DNA from: an uncultured Planktomarina sp.
GTDB taxonomy: Bacteria; Pseudomonadota; Alphaproteobacteria; Rhodobacterales; Rhodobacteraceae
Reading direction: 5' to 3'
DNA length: 64,000 nucleotides
NCBI GenBank assembly: GCA_905182425.1
Contig: CAJJBP010000009.1
Location: 241,827-305,826 of the forward strand
The position numbers and the translations under genes were made by a program. The notes beneath the pieces were generated by a model. It was not told the origin of the DNA, ran no database searches, and saw only the letters and a list, made by a program, of their open reading frames with translations. Positions 47,418-59,000 of this stretch are shown piece after piece. The stretch's first letter is position 1; every line of letters begins with the position of its first letter.

Positions 47418-49049
47418 CTACACCTCCAATATTTTTGGCTTACGCCGTTCGAACCACATAACAACCATGATCCGCGTCACAAAAATCGCCGTAAATACAG
47501 ACGTTATAATCCCCAATCCTAAAGTAATTGCAAAACCCTTGACCGGTCCTGCCCCCATGGTAAACAATATAGCAGCTGTCAGAAAGGTCGTAATATTTGC
47601 GTCAATAATAGCCGACAGAGCTTTTTCATAGCCAAGCTCAATCGCACGCGAAGGTCCCTTTGCCGTTTTCAGCTCCTCACGGATACGTTCAAACACGAGC
47701 ACATTGGCGTCGACGGCCATACCGATCGTCAAAACGATCCCCGCAATACCTGGTAAAGTCAGTGTAGCTCCAATCATCGATAAAAGACCAAATATCAAAA
47801 CAACGTTTATAATCAAAGCAACATTAGCAAACAAACCAAACGTACCGTAAGATAGAAACATAAAGATGAGGACAGCACTAAAGGCAACAACGCATGCAAT
47901 TTTACCTGCATCAATGCTGTCTTGTCCCAACTCTGGACCAACTGTACGCTCTTCAAGGAATTCTAAACTGGCAGGCAAAGATCCAGCACGCAAAAGCGTC
48001 GCCAACTTGGTACTCTCCGCAACATCAAAGTTACCAGTAATAATTCCAGAACCTCCTGTTATAGCCGACTGGATAGTCGGTGCTGAGATCACCTTGCTGT
48101 CAAGTACTATAGCAAAGGGCTCATTGATGTGATCAGACGTATATTGGCCAAACTTCCGCGCACCACTGGTATTGAACCGAAAATTAACAGCAGGTCTGCC
48201 ATTTTGATCAAAAGCGGGCTGAGCATCAGTTAATTCTTCACCCGTCACAACTGGGGTGCGTTCCAGAATGTAAAATAACTCACTATTATCAGCGTCTTGT
48301 AGCAATTCATTACCAAAGCCGGCCTTACCATTTGCGTTTCCTGTTTGCCCAACTACCGTCTGGAACGTTAAAAGAGCCGGGGTCCCAATAAGTTCTTTTA
48401 GCTCCTGAGCAGAGCCCAAACCTGGGACTTGGATCAGAATCCGATCACTGCCCTGCCGCTGAATGGTAGGCTCACGCGTGCCCGCCTCATCTACGCGCCG
48501 TCGAATGATTTCCAAAGACTGCGCCATTGTGCGGTCATCCGTTGCCTTTTTCTCTGCTTCAGAGAGCGTAATAATTAGGTTATCACCACTTGAAGTAATT
48601 AGGATATCATCAGTCAATCCACCTGAAAGTGATGCCACAGGACGAGCCAATTTGCGCACAATTTCCATCGCGCTAACCATTGCGTCAGGCTTTCCAATTA
48701 GGACATGCAACTCGCCTGGAGCACCGTCCTGTTGACGAATAGCCCCAATACTTGCGCGCTCTTTTCGTAGTTCGTTCCTAACTTCAGGCCAAAAAGCTTC
48801 CATACGGGTATTATAAACTTCGGCTAGCTTTACCTCCCCCAAAAGGTGCGCACCACCACGCAAATCAAGACCAAGGTTGACAAGGCCCGAAGGTAAAAAC
48901 GAAGGCCAGCCCGACGCTTCGAACCCTGTTTTTTTACTATCGTTATAAGTTTCCACTTTAGAATAAAAACCATTGGGCAGTGCGAACAAGAGCCCTACCA
49001 AACAGGTCAACCAAATAAGGCCCCGCTTCCAACCTTCGATTTGCAGCAT
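47418..49049 (-). CDS. secD: Protein translocase subunit SecD
   Basis: A 543-residue partner of SecF. A first transmembrane segment (about 10-26) is followed by the large periplasmic domain with NLGLDLRGGAHLLGEV and IQVPGLGSAQELKELIG. Five further segments carry MAVDANVLVFERIREE and the GVVLTIG-type region. The gene order yajC-secD-secF is conserved. Confidence 0.97.
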   Translation of the reverse strand: MLQIEGWKRGLIWLTCLVGLLFALPNGFYSKVETYNDSKKTGFEASGWPSFLPSGLVNLGLDLRGGAHLLGEVKLAEVYNTRMEAFWPEVRNELRKERASIGAIRQQDGAPGELHVLIGKPDAMVSAMEIVRKLARPVASLSGGLTDDILITSSGDNLIITLSEAEKKATDDRTMAQSLEIIRRRVDEAGTREPTIQRQGSDRILIQVPGLGSAQELKELIGTPALLTFQTVVGQTGNANGKAGFGNELLQDADNSELFYILERTPVVTGEELTDAQPAFDQNGRPAVNFRFNTSGARKFGQYTSDHINEPFAIVLDSKVISAPTIQSAITGGSGIITGNFDVAESTKLATLLRAGSLPASLEFLEERTVGPELGQDSIDAGKIACVVAFSAVLIFMFLSYGTFGLFANVALIINVVLIFGLLSMIGATLTLPGIAGIVLTIGMAVDANVLVFERIREELKTAKGPSRAIELGYEKALSAIIDANITTFLTAAILFTMGAGPVKGFAITLGLGIITSVFTAIFVTRIMVVMWFERRKPKILEV

Positions 49050-49084
49050 ACTTAGGCTCCCACCATTAAGATTGTAGTTGGCGT

Positions 49085-49366
49085 CTACTTTGCTGGTGTT
49101 GTTTTACTGCGCACGTCTGAGATAGTCGCCTGAACAACACGCACGCGTACGTCTTTTGCAAGTTCAACTTCGATCTCGTTGCTGTCAGCCTTAACTTTGA
49201 TAACCTTACCAATCATGCCGCCAGCAGTTACCACTTCGTCACCTTTGGCAAGATTGCTGACCATATTTTGGTGTTCTTTCATTTTCTTTTGCTGTGGCCG
49301 AAAAACTAACATGTAGAAAATGCCAATAATCAGCAATGGGAACATAAATGTGCCTAAAGTGTCCAT
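49085..49366 (-). CDS. yajC: Preprotein translocase subunit YajC
   Basis: A 93-residue single-span protein of the SecDF-YajC complex: N-terminal transmembrane helix (about 5-24, MFPLLIIGIFYMLVFRPQQK), then KGDEVVTAGGMIGKV and a short cytoplasmic tail. Lies 35 bases ahead of secD. Confidence 0.96.
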   Translation of the reverse strand: MDTLGTFMFPLLIIGIFYMLVFRPQQKKMKEHQNMVSNLAKGDEVVTAGGMIGKVIKVKADSNEIEVELAKDVRVRVVQATISDVRSKTTPAK

Positions 49367-49747
49367 AAAGACCTCTTAAATTTTGCATACGGCACCGCGC
49401 CGCAGGTTCTGGCGAAACTTATTGTTTAGGGGGCCGTATTGCAAGAGAGTGAGGCAACAGACATTGCAAATTAATTCAGAATTTCCAAAATAAGGCCCCA
49501 GATTACGGATGTGTGGAATTTTAGCTATCAGTTATTACTCTACTTTCAGCTGGAGCTCAGCTGAAGGGAGGAATATCGTATCGTCACTCAAATAAAGTAC
49601 GACCTCCAAACTTTATCTATTATGTGCCTATTTGCCCGACAGATCACTCTTAAATCTATTAAATCTCTTCACTACTCAATTGTACCGTGACCCCCAGGTC
49701 CGCATTGGGCATAATTGCCTCAATGATTCTTACGAAGGAAACAAATC
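49367..49747. promoter_or_regulatory. Divergent yajC / serS region with an 8-bp inverted repeat
   Basis: 381 bases without a gene. The clearest structure is TTCAGCTG (49545-49552) and CAGCTGAA (49558-49565), a perfect inverted repeat with a 5-base spacer, followed by GGGAGG. It lies about 180 bases before serS. It could be a leader hairpin or operator. A second, weaker GC-rich stretch lies near 49391-49402. Confidence 0.45.
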
Positions 49748-51040
49748 ATGCATGATATTCGCGCAATCCGTGATGACCCAACAGCGTTTGATGCCGCTTT
49801 GGCACGACGCGGAGACCCTGCTATTTCCACAAAAATACTGGAACTAGATGCTGCTCGACGTAGTTGCATCCAAGCTACTGAAGTTGCACAGGCCGAGCAA
49901 AACAAAGCGAGCAAGCTCGTTGGGGCTGCTAAAGCTAAAAGCGATGAGGGTGAATTTGATCGCCTCCGCCACATTGTGTCCGAAAAGAAAGCCGAAGTAA
50001 CCAATTTGAATGAAGAGGCTAAAATTAAGAATGCAGCTCTTACAAACATACTTCTAAGCATCCCAAATATCCCATTAGAAGACACACCTGATGGTCTCGA
50101 TGAAGCCGCCAATGTAGAGATTAGACGTTGGGGTATACCAAAAACGTTTGACTTTAAGCCGAAAGAGCATTTTGAGCTGGCAGCAACTGAAAATGGTCTC
50201 GACTTTGAGACGGCTAGTAAAATGTCGGGTAGCCGTTTTGTGATTATGTCTGGGCCGATCGCCCGCATGCACCGAGCTTTAGCCCAGTTCATGCTTGATA
50301 CGCATATCACAGAAAACGGGCTTACTGAGGCAAATACGCCCGTTCTAGTGCGTGAGGAGGCGATGTTGGGAACAGGCCAATTACCAAAATTTGCAGAAGA
50401 TAGCTACCAAACGACCAACGGTTGGTGGCTTATCCCGACCTCCGAAGTAACACTTACTAATATCGTGTCCGGCCTTACTGTCGAGCAATCCAGCCTGCCT
50501 CGTCGTTATGCAGCACATTCCCTATGCTTTCGCTCTGAAGCTGGTAGTGCAGGACGTGATAGCGCTGGAATGCTACGTCAGCATCAGTTTGAAAAAGTTG
50601 AGATGGTTTCAGTCACGCATCCCGATCAATCACGTGCCGAATTGGACCGCATGACGAAATGCGCTGAAGGCATTTTAGAAAAATTGAATTTGCCTTATCG
50701 AACGGTTGCCCTTTGCGTGGGTGATATGGGCTTCGCTGCGCGGCGTACTCATGACCTTGAGGTGTGGCTTCCAGGTCAAAATACCTATCGTGAAATTAGT
50801 TCCTGCTCAGTCTGTGGTGACTTTCAAGCTCGACGTATGAATGCACGTTTCAAACCATCTACTGGTGGTAAGCCAGAGTTTATTCATACCCTCAATGGAT
50901 CCGGTTTGGCCGTGGGCCGTTGCTTGATTGCAGTGCTTGAAAATGGTCAACAGGAAAATGGTTCAGTCGAAATCCCACAGGTTCTTCAACGTTATATGGG
51001 CGATGCAACTTTAATAAATGCGGACGGCAACTTAACATGA
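49748..51040 (+). CDS. serS: Seryl-tRNA synthetase
   Basis: A class II aminoacyl-tRNA synthetase. The 430-residue protein starts with the antiparallel coiled-coil arm (about 30-105). Motif 2 is seen in [20 protein letters not shown] and motif 3 in [26 protein letters not shown] precedes the ATG. It is convergent with der. Confidence 0.97.
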   Translation: MHDIRAIRDDPTAFDAALARRGDPAISTKILELDAARRSCIQATEVAQAEQNKASKLVGAAKAKSDEGEFDRLRHIVSEKKAEVTNLNEEAKIKNAALTNILLSIPNIPLEDTPDGLDEAANVEIRRWGIPKTFDFKPKEHFELAATENGLDFETASKMSGSRFVIMSGPIARMHRALAQFMLDTHITENGLTEANTPVLVREEAMLGTGQLPKFAEDSYQTTNGWWLIPTSEVTLTNIVSGLTVEQSSLPRRYAAHSLCFRSEAGSAGRDSAGMLRQHQFEKVEMVSVTHPDQSRAELDRMTKCAEGILEKLNLPYRTVALCVGDMGFAARRTHDLEVWLPGQNTYREISSCSVCGDFQARRMNARFKPSTGGKPEFIHTLNGSGLAVGRCLIAVLENGQQENGSVEIPQVLQRYMGDATLINADGNLT

Positions 51041-51048
51041 GGAAGCAA

Positions 51049-51080
51049 AACGGGGTAAATTAACCCTGTTCGCTTATTTT
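51049..51080. terminator. Possible terminator between serS and der
   Basis: AACGGGGT (51049-51056) can pair with ACCCTGTT (51063-51070), with one G-T wobble, around a 6-base loop, followed by CGCTTATTTTCTT. Located between convergent genes. Moderate confidence. Confidence 0.5.
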
Positions 51081-51112
51081 CTTAATGCCCGTGTTCTAGT
51101 CAAAGCAAACCA

Positions 51113-52567
51113 TCACTTTAGAGGTTTCTTTCCAAGGTGTTTGCGCAGGCGGGACGGTGTTGACTTCTTCTTGTCTTTGTAAGGATTTTGATCCCCCTGT
51201 CCACGCATCCACAATCTAATGGGCGTACCAGGCATGTCGAAATCCTCACGTAGACCGTTAACCAAATATCTTGAATAACTTTCTGCAATTTTGTCAGGAT
51301 ATGAGCACATAACAACAAACCCTGGAGGTCGAGTTTTAGCTTGAGTGATATATCGCAATTTAATCCGGCGACCACCTGGTGCAGGAGGTGGGTGTGCCTC
51401 GACCATTCCAGACAACCAACGATTGAGATGACTTGTATTGATGCGCCGATTCCAAACTTCATGCGCACGCATGACAGCCTCCTGCAAACGATCTAAGCCA
51501 CGCCCAGTTTTTGCTGAAACAGTAATAAGTGGGGCGCCTCGAAGCTGGGGTAAAAGACGTTCAAAAGCCTCACGCAATGAACGGAGTTTAGCCTGTTTAT
51601 CGGGCTCTAAATCCCACTTATTAACAGCAACGACTACAGCCCGACCTTCACGCTCTGCCAAGTCAGCAATGCGCAAATCTTGTTGCTCAAACGGACTATC
51701 TACGTCCAGCAAAACCACAACCACTTCCGCAAATTTTACTGCACGAAGCCCATCACTTACAGATAATTTCTCAAGTTTTTCTTGTACTTTCGCCTTTTTT
51801 CTCATTCCAGCCGTATCGAAAATCCGGGTTGGAACCCCGTCCCAATCAAGCTTTAACGAAATGGCGTCGCGGGTTATACCAGCTTCTGGGCCAGTCAACA
51901 GGCGTTCTTCGCCTAATATTTTGTTTATTAACGTCGATTTACCGGCATTTGGGCGACCTATAACAGCAACCTGCAAAGGTTTTTTTACAGTTGGTAAACG
52001 ATATTCTACATCCGTTTCACCCTCAACAAGGTCTACATCAATGCTAGGTTCTTCCTCATGTTTTTCGGCAGCAACATCGATTAGAGGGGCCAACATCACA
52101 GCGAGTTCTCCCATGCCTTCGCCATGTTCCGCAGACATCCTCAAAGGCTCACCAAGGCCCAATGAGTAGGCCTCGATCACACCACCATCCGCCGCACGGC
52201 CTTCACCTTTATTTGCCACCAGAAATACATGGGCATTGCGCTTTCGCAAAATATCCGCAAAAACCTCATCAGTTGGGGTCACACCAATCCGCGCGTCAAT
52301 CATAAACAAACACGCATCAGCCATATCAACTGCCCGTTCAGTTAGACGACGCATTCTGCCTTGCAGACTTTCATCTGTGACTTCTTCAAGCCCTGCGGTA
52401 TCTATCACAGTGAAATTGAGGTGGCCAAGACGAGCAGCGCCCTCTCGCAAATCACGTGTTACGCCCGGTTGGTTATCAACCAAAGCAAGTTTTCTACCAA
52501 CCAAGCGGTTGAAAAGGGTAGATTTTCCAACATTTGGTCGGCCTACAATAGCCAGCTTAAATGACAT
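51113..52567 (-). CDS. der: GTPase Der (EngA)
   Basis: A double GTPase needed for 50S ribosome assembly. The 484-residue protein has two G domains. The first has [21 protein letters not shown] and NKGE (about 1-165). The second has [24 protein letters not shown] and NKWD (about 205-370). A KH-like domain and a basic tail ([16 protein letters not shown]) follow. Its neighbours upstream, a BamB-like and a YfgM-like protein, are the usual ones (yfgM-bamB-der). Confidence 0.97.
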   Translation of the reverse strand: MSFKLAIVGRPNVGKSTLFNRLVGRKLALVDNQPGVTRDLREGAARLGHLNFTVIDTAGLEEVTDESLQGRMRRLTERAVDMADACLFMIDARIGVTPTDEVFADILRKRNAHVFLVANKGEGRAADGGVIEAYSLGLGEPLRMSAEHGEGMGELAVMLAPLIDVAAEKHEEEPSIDVDLVEGETDVEYRLPTVKKPLQVAVIGRPNAGKSTLINKILGEERLLTGPEAGITRDAISLKLDWDGVPTRIFDTAGMRKKAKVQEKLEKLSVSDGLRAVKFAEVVVVLLDVDSPFEQQDLRIADLAEREGRAVVVAVNKWDLEPDKQAKLRSLREAFERLLPQLRGAPLITVSAKTGRGLDRLQEAVMRAHEVWNRRINTSHLNRWLSGMVEAHPPPAPGGRRIKLRYITQAKTRPPGFVVMCSYPDKIAESYSRYLVNGLREDFDMPGTPIRLWMRGQGDQNPYKDKKKSTPSRLRKHLGKKPLK

Positions 52568-52616
52568 AAAGGCCCACTTTCAATAGATTACGGCCGAGCG
52601 TTATACCAAGTTTAAC

Positions 52617-53924
52617 CTAACGGAAAGCCAGTAGATCGCCTTTGATGCTAATCATGTAAAGTGTTCCATCAACAACAACTGGTCCACTCGCTGCTGGAGC
52701 AGGAAGTTTTGTTTGTTTTAAGAGACTTCCATCAAAGGGATTGAATTCACGCATCTGTCCATCGGACGACATAATAATTAAACGCCCACCCGCTAGTATA
52801 GGGCCATAATGCACATATATTTTGGAGCGCTTTTTAACATCTTTTTTGATAAAATGTGGCAATGGTGTTGACCAAATAAGTGTTCCATCGTCTGCTGACG
52901 AACGAAGCAGAAGGCCGTCGTCGTTCACAGAGAACAAAGACCTGCCACCTAACATTAGTGTGCCTTGACTACCATGTTTGGAAGTCCAAATTCTGCGTCC
53001 ATCATCCAGATCAAGGGCCGCCATTCTTCCTGACGAATTAGCCAAATATACCCGCTTCCCATCTATAACCGGTTGTCCAGTTAAATCAGATACTTCAGCA
53101 CTGGCGCGACCAAGGCGGGCACCAGACAAAACCGAAGCCCAATTACGCAGTCCACCTTTTCTAAACGTAGAAAATACTTCGCCAGATCCGAATGGAAAAA
53201 GAGCCCATTTAGAATTTACTGCGGGACCCGGTCCGCCAACAATGCTCGACAACACTTCTGGTCCAGCTATTTGCCATTTAACGCGTCCAGTTTCGGCGTC
53301 AATCGCCCAGGCTGCGCCGTCGCGTGCAGATAAATAAAGAAGACCACGATACACGGTTGGGGACGAGCTTCCAAAGCTGGACAAACTTTGTCGCCAAATT
53401 TCATTACCAGTTTTAACATCTAGCGCAAGAACTGCACCAAAACCTGTGGTTGCAAAAACTTTGTTGCCCGCCACAGCGATGCCACCACCCGAAACGTCTT
53501 CATGATCAGTAATGTCTGCCGCAAGATTTTTTTGCCACAAAACCGAGCCGTTAAAGTCTGTCGCAGATAGCGTCACTTTACTATCAAGCGTAAAAATTAG
53601 TCCTCCCTGAACAATAGGCGAAGACGAAATTTGGTACTTGCTATCGTTTCCATCTCCAATAGAGGCAGTCCATTGCAATTCCAATACCTCACCTAATTCA
53701 AGATGTCCTGGGTTGTGCTGGGCGTTACCGCCCTGATGCGTCCATTCCTGGTTTCGCGTCGCAGTTAAAAGGCGTAACGATGGGATATTTTCTATGACAA
53801 AGCGCGCAGCGCGCGGTTTGATGCCATCTAATGTGTGGCGATCACCAGGTAAAATAACTTCGCTCGCTGCGCATCCCATAAGTGAGAATACGGCGCATGC
53901 GTAGATAAAAGTCCTGATTTTCAT
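52617..53924 (-). CDS. bamB: BamB-like PQQ-type beta-propeller lipoprotein
   Basis: A 435-residue lipoprotein: the lipobox LMGC places the acylated cysteine at residue 18. An eight-blade PQQ-like propeller follows, with repeats such as GGLIFTLDSKVTLSATDFNG, FATTGFGAVLALDVKTGNEI and VYLANSSGRMAALDLDDG. BamB supports beta-barrel insertion by BamA. Position between yfgM-like and der genes matches bamB of other Proteobacteria. The name rests on fold and gene order. Confidence 0.85.
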   Translation of the reverse strand: MKIRTFIYACAVFSLMGCAASEVILPGDRHTLDGIKPRAARFVIENIPSLRLLTATRNQEWTHQGGNAQHNPGHLELGEVLELQWTASIGDGNDSKYQISSSPIVQGGLIFTLDSKVTLSATDFNGSVLWQKNLAADITDHEDVSGGGIAVAGNKVFATTGFGAVLALDVKTGNEIWRQSLSSFGSSSPTVYRGLLYLSARDGAAWAIDAETGRVKWQIAGPEVLSSIVGGPGPAVNSKWALFPFGSGEVFSTFRKGGLRNWASVLSGARLGRASAEVSDLTGQPVIDGKRVYLANSSGRMAALDLDDGRRIWTSKHGSQGTLMLGGRSLFSVNDDGLLLRSSADDGTLIWSTPLPHFIKKDVKKRSKIYVHYGPILAGGRLIIMSSDGQMREFNPFDGSLLKQTKLPAPAASGPVVVDGTLYMISIKGDLLAFR

Positions 53925-53952
53925 ACCATTAACCCACTATAAGTCGTTAGCC

Positions 53953-54615
53953 TCAATTTCCAAGAACAGAACTCGTTGCAGGCCCTAAATTAGGAGTTTC
54001 GCCTAAAGCTACAATCAGTTCTGCCATCCGCTGCATTTGTGCGCGGGAGGTTCCAGCATCTTGAATATGCGCTTGGAGCAGAGCCAATGCTTCAGCTTTA
54101 TTACCACGCTGTAATTCAACTGCTATTAAAAGCTCCATGGCAGGAGCGCGATATCTATTGCCAGGCTCAGAAAGCGTAGTCAGAATTGTTACAGCTTCAT
54201 CTGTCGAAACAGCACCTGGGATCATTGTCAGTTTCAGACGACCTAATTCACGAATATATTCTGATTGATTTGGATCTTTTGATATCTTTTCAAGCAACTC
54301 TACAGATTGATCTGTCTCCATACCTGCAACCAAAAATGCCACCGCAACATTTCCACTATCTTCAAAGCTAATAGAGTTAAATTCCTTCTTGCGCGCTTCA
54401 TCGTCTTCTATTTCTAATGCTGCTAAAAGCCTATCACCTCGGTTTTGCGCTTCAGTTTCAGCTAAAGTCTTAGCCCACTCATTATAAGCAGTACCACTAA
54501 CAATTGCGACTATAGCAAGCGCTGGGATCCATCCATAACGGCGAAATAATCTAAAAAGTCGATCACGACGAACGTCTTCAGTTACTTCGGCTATAAAACT
54601 ATCTGTTTCGGACAT
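53953..54615 (-). CDS. Tetratricopeptide-like YfgM family protein
   Basis: A 220-residue protein with a cytoplasmic N-terminus, one transmembrane helix (about 28-46, YGWIPALAIVAIVSGTAYNE) and a periplasmic alpha-helical TPR-like domain. YfgM family members bind the Sec translocon and periplasmic chaperones. Located 28 bases upstream of the bamB-like gene in the conserved yfgM-bamB-der order. Confidence 0.85.
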   Translation of the reverse strand: MSETDSFIAEVTEDVRRDRLFRLFRRYGWIPALAIVAIVSGTAYNEWAKTLAETEAQNRGDRLLAALEIEDDEARKKEFNSISFEDSGNVAVAFLVAGMETDQSVELLEKISKDPNQSEYIRELGRLKLTMIPGAVSTDEAVTILTTLSEPGNRYRAPAMELLIAVELQRGNKAEALALLQAHIQDAGTSRAQMQRMAELIVALGETPNLGPATSSVLGN

Positions 54616-54847
54616 AATAAACTCACTACAAAATCATTAACTCGGTATAGTCAAAACCACCCGGACGCCACAAGCCCCCCGCAACCTTAGATTGTGACAA
54701 ACCAGCCATAAACTACAAAATACTGCTCTTTTATAATACCAAGGTACTCAAAAAATTCTGAAGATCACTTGTGAAATACTCAGATTGTCATAAATAGCAG
54801 TCAGTGACTGGGGATTAGAGCCTCAGTTCAATCCTATGAGGCAATCA

Positions 54848-56089
54848 ATGCGCGTTTTTTCAATTGTGACAGCACTAATAGTCGCAGCTATTATTTATGT
54901 CTTTGTTTTTCAAAGAGAGCTTATTTATAATTTTAGTGCCTCACAATCAGATCAGGAAAATGAAGTTGAACAGGCGAGTGTGACAGCAATTCAAGCTGAG
55001 CAGATTAAAGATAAAAAAATTGTTTCCGTTGTTGTTCTTAAATCGCATGCAACATGGGTAGACAGCGCAGTATTAGTGCGGGGTGAAACGCGTGCCGCCC
55101 GTCAAGTGAATTTGATGGCTGAAACGAGCGGTAGCGTAGTTTCGACGCCCTTGCGAAAAGGATCATTTGTTTTAGCAGGCCAACCTATGTGCGAAATTGA
55201 TGCTGGTACACGAGGAGCATCACTCGCCGAAACAAAAGCGGGCCTTGCAGTGGCACGCGCCCGCGTTCCTGAAGCGGAAGCTCGTGTTGTGGAAGCTAAG
55301 GCCCGCCTGGACGAAGCGTTAATAAACGACCGTGCTGCAATCAAGTTGTCTAAAGGAGGCTTTGCCTCAGAAACTCGGGTTGCCAGTACGACGGCAGCTA
55401 CACAAACGGCGCGCGCAGGCGTTGCAGCGGCGCAGTCTGGACTTCAATCCACAATTGCGGGGATTCAGAGCGCAGAAGCTGCAGTCGCATCCGCTGATAA
55501 AGAAATTGAACGCCTTGTAATTCACGCTTCTTTCGATGGGATTTTGGAGTCTGACACTGCGGAACTAGGCAGCCTCATGCAACCGGGCACCCTTTGCGCA
55601 ACAGTTATTCAGCTCGACCCTATTAAATTGGTCGGTTTTGTCCCAGAACTTGAAGTCAATAGGATACAAGTAGGAGCCACTGCAGGTACACGTTTGGCAG
55701 ATGGAACAGATGTGCGCGGTAAAGTTACCTTCATTTCGCGCGCAGCAGACAAGCTAACTCGTACATTTCAAATTGAAATCACTCTGCCAAACCCTGACTT
55801 AAGGATACGAGATGGGCAAACAGCAGAAATTATTATCACAGCTGAAGGTAAACAGGCTCACTTACTTCCTGGATCATCTTTGACACTGAACAATGCCGGC
55901 ACTCTCGGCGTACGGCTGGTTGGGCTGGATAACATAGTTTCCTTTGTTCCGGTAAAGTTATTGCGTGATACAATCAACGGAGTTTGGGTCTCTGGACTAG
56001 ACCCTGAAGCCGATGTGATTATCGTTGGGCAAGAGTTTGTAGTCGCGGGAGTGGTAGTGAATCCAAGCTACAAGGAGACATCAAAATGA
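54848..56089 (+). CDS. RND efflux periplasmic adaptor (membrane fusion protein)
   Basis: A 413-residue HlyD/AcrA-type adaptor linking an inner-membrane RND pump to an outer-membrane channel. N-terminal hydrophobic anchor (about 5-22), lipoyl-like halves, and an alanine/glutamate-rich coiled-coil hairpin (about 130-215; AETKAGLAVARARVPEAEAR). A beta-barrel domain (IQLDPIKLVGFVPELEVNRI) and a membrane-proximal domain follow. The ATG at 54848 has GAGG at good spacing; one at 54836 is also in frame. Its stop overlaps the permease start (ATGA). No outer-membrane channel gene nearby. Confidence 0.92.
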   Translation: MRVFSIVTALIVAAIIYVFVFQRELIYNFSASQSDQENEVEQASVTAIQAEQIKDKKIVSVVVLKSHATWVDSAVLVRGETRAARQVNLMAETSGSVVSTPLRKGSFVLAGQPMCEIDAGTRGASLAETKAGLAVARARVPEAEARVVEAKARLDEALINDRAAIKLSKGGFASETRVASTTAATQTARAGVAAAQSGLQSTIAGIQSAEAAVASADKEIERLVIHASFDGILESDTAELGSLMQPGTLCATVIQLDPIKLVGFVPELEVNRIQVGATAGTRLADGTDVRGKVTFISRAADKLTRTFQIEITLPNPDLRIRDGQTAEIIITAEGKQAHLLPGSSLTLNNAGTLGVRLVGLDNIVSFVPVKLLRDTINGVWVSGLDPEADVIIVGQEFVVAGVVVNPSYKETSK

Positions 56090-59000
56090 TAGGGCTAGTT
56101 GATTGGGCCACATCCCGTGCCCGGATGGTTATTGCGTTTATCGTGTTGTCTTTGGCCATCGGAGCATTTGCCTATGCAATCTTGCCAAAAGAAGGCGAGC
56201 CCGATATTGAGATTCCTGCTCTTATCATCTCTATGCCTTTCCAAGGCATCTCCGCAGAAGATAGTGAGAAGCTCCTGATCAAACCTATGGAAACCCAGCT
56301 ATCTGACCTTGATGGCTTAAAAAAGATGACCGCAACTGCAGTTGATGGTTATGCAAATATGGTCCTTGAGTTTGAATTTGGCTGGAACAAATCCAAAATC
56401 ATGGCCGACGTGCGTGACCGTATGAACAATGCTCAGGCTAGTTTCCCGAACGGAGGGGACAGCTATTCCATCAACGAATTCAATTTCTCAGAATTTCCAA
56501 TTATCATCGTCTCCTTATCTGGTTCAATTCCTGAACGCACATTGCTGCAAGTCGCGAAAGAGTTGCAGGATCGAGTTGAAGCGCTCGAACCAGTATTAAG
56601 CGCTTCACTTACTGGACACCGTGACGAAATGCTTGAGGTTTTAATCGACCCATTAAAGTTGGAATCCTACAACGTAACAGCAGGCGAATTGATAAATGTT
56701 GTCGTGAATAATAACCAATTGATCCCCGCCGGTACTGTAAACACGGAAAGTTCTAATTTTGCGGTTAAAATTCCATCTTCATTTGACGAGCCGGTCGATA
56801 TATACAATTTGCCTGTTAAAACTAATGGTGATCGAGTGGTGACGCTCGGAGACATAGCCGATATCAGACTAACATTTGCTGATCGCTCTGGAACAGCTCG
56901 GTTCAACGGTGAAACAACTGTAGCAATTCAGGTAGTAAAGCGTAAAGGCTTTAATCTTATAGATACAGCAAATTTGGTTCGTGAGGAAATCTCAAAGCAA
57001 ACCGCACTTTGGCCTACTGAATTACAAAATGCGATACGTGTGAGTACTTCAAATGATCAATCACGTAACGTAGACAGCATGGTGAAACAGCTAGAAGGCT
57101 CAGTGCTTACAGCAATTGCCTTGGTGATGATTGTTGTACTTGCAGCTCTAGGTTCGCGTCCAGCTTTCTTGGTTGGCTTCGCCATACCAACGTCCTTTCT
57201 TTTGTGTTTTGCCTTCTTGGCAGTCATGGGCATATCAATCTCGAACATCGTTATGTTCGGTCTGATTTTGGCTGTGGGCATGTTGGTAGACGGAGCAATT
57301 GTAGTAGTTGAATATGCGGACAAACGCATCACCGAGGGAGCGGGTCCGATGGAAGCATATGGGGACGCAGCAAAACGAATGTTCTGGCCAATCGTGTCTT
57401 CGACTGCGACCACCCTTTGCGCCTTCCTTCCAATGCTTTTTTGGCCAGGCGTACCGGGTCAATTTATGGGCATGCTACCTGTTACCCTCATATTCGTACT
57501 GTCCGCCTCACTGGTAGTGGCGCTTATCTATCTTCCAGTACTCGGGGGCGTTTCCGGCCGCGTTAGCCGCACATTTGCCAGTTTATCAAATGCTTTGAGA
57601 GTTGTCCCATGGTGGCTTCGAGTATTTTTAGTTCCAGCTGCGTTATACCTATTGTTTGTCGGGGCGATGCAACTACTCAATCCATCATATCTTTACGGAG
57701 ATCAGCAAATTGGAGGTATTTGGGGTACTGTGGCTAGTATCATATTCTTCCTAGTGACAGCTTTCTTAGCATCAATCGTAATGGGATCGGTGGAAGTACG
57801 TTTGAATAAACGTAAAATCCGCAGTGGCCACCGTCGTACTGTTTTTGGATATTTCATAAAATTCATCACAGGCAATCCAATTATGCCTATTGTAACTCTA
57901 GTAGGTGTGGTCGCATTCGTGATCGCGACATTCCAATACTTCGGCGCAAACAATAAAGGCGTCGAGTTCTTTGTTGAAACTGAACCTGAGCAAGCAATTG
58001 TTTATGTACAGGCCCGAGGAAATTTATCTATCAGTGAAAAAGATGCATTGCTACGCCAAGCTGAGGATATAATCATTACCACGCCCGGCGTTCAAAGCAC
58101 TTTTGCATTTGCAGGTAATGGCGGATTAAACGCCAATACAGGCGGCGCAGGTGCGCCCCTTGATACGATTGGACAAGCTCAGATCGAATTGATACCTTGG
58201 GGAGACCGCCCCTCAGTCGAAACCACTTCAAATGTTTTTGGATTTATTCCATGGACGTCGTCCGAAATGGATAAAGTGTATAGCGGCAACCAGGTGATAA
58301 AAAACCTACAAGCTAGATTGGATACGATTCCAGGTATCCAAACCCAAATTTTGAACCTTGCTATGGGTCCTGCCTCGGCAAAACCTGTGCATCTGCGGTT
58401 AAAGGGTGACAACTGGGATGATTTACTTGAAGCAACTGCGTTAGCACGTCAGACATTCGAGACGACAAAGGGCCTCATCGCAATCGAAGATACATTACCT
58501 TTGCCCGGCATTGATTGGCAAATTGATGTGGATGTTGAAAAAGCTGGTCGTTACGGAGCTGATGTAGCAACAGTTGGAGGAATGGTACAACTAGTTACGC
58601 GTGGGTTATTTTTGGATACGATGCGTGTGGATAGTTCAGACGAAGAAATTGAAATTAGGGTTCGTTTGCCAGAAAAGGATCGTGTGTTGTCCACGCTTGA
58701 TACGTTAAAAGTCCGGACACCAAATGGATTGATACCCCTTTCTAATTTTATATCTCGCCATCCGGTAGCAAAGTTGGGGCAAATTAATAGGGTTGATCAG
58801 CAACGCTATTTTGATATCAAAGCTGGCGTTGAAACCGGTTTAACCAAGACAATCACTGATGCTGATGGGGGTGTCATCCGACATGCCTCTTAACCCTAAC
58901 GAACGTATATCTTTGATAACTGAATGGCTTGAAACCTCTCCGTTGCCGCAAGGTATTGAATGGGAATGGACTGGCGATCAGGAGGATCAAGCTGAAAGTG

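Noticed and set aside
51438..52586. Plus-strand open frames opposite der
   Set aside because: Shadow frames of the Der GTPase; composition is serine/arginine-rich and no domain is seen.
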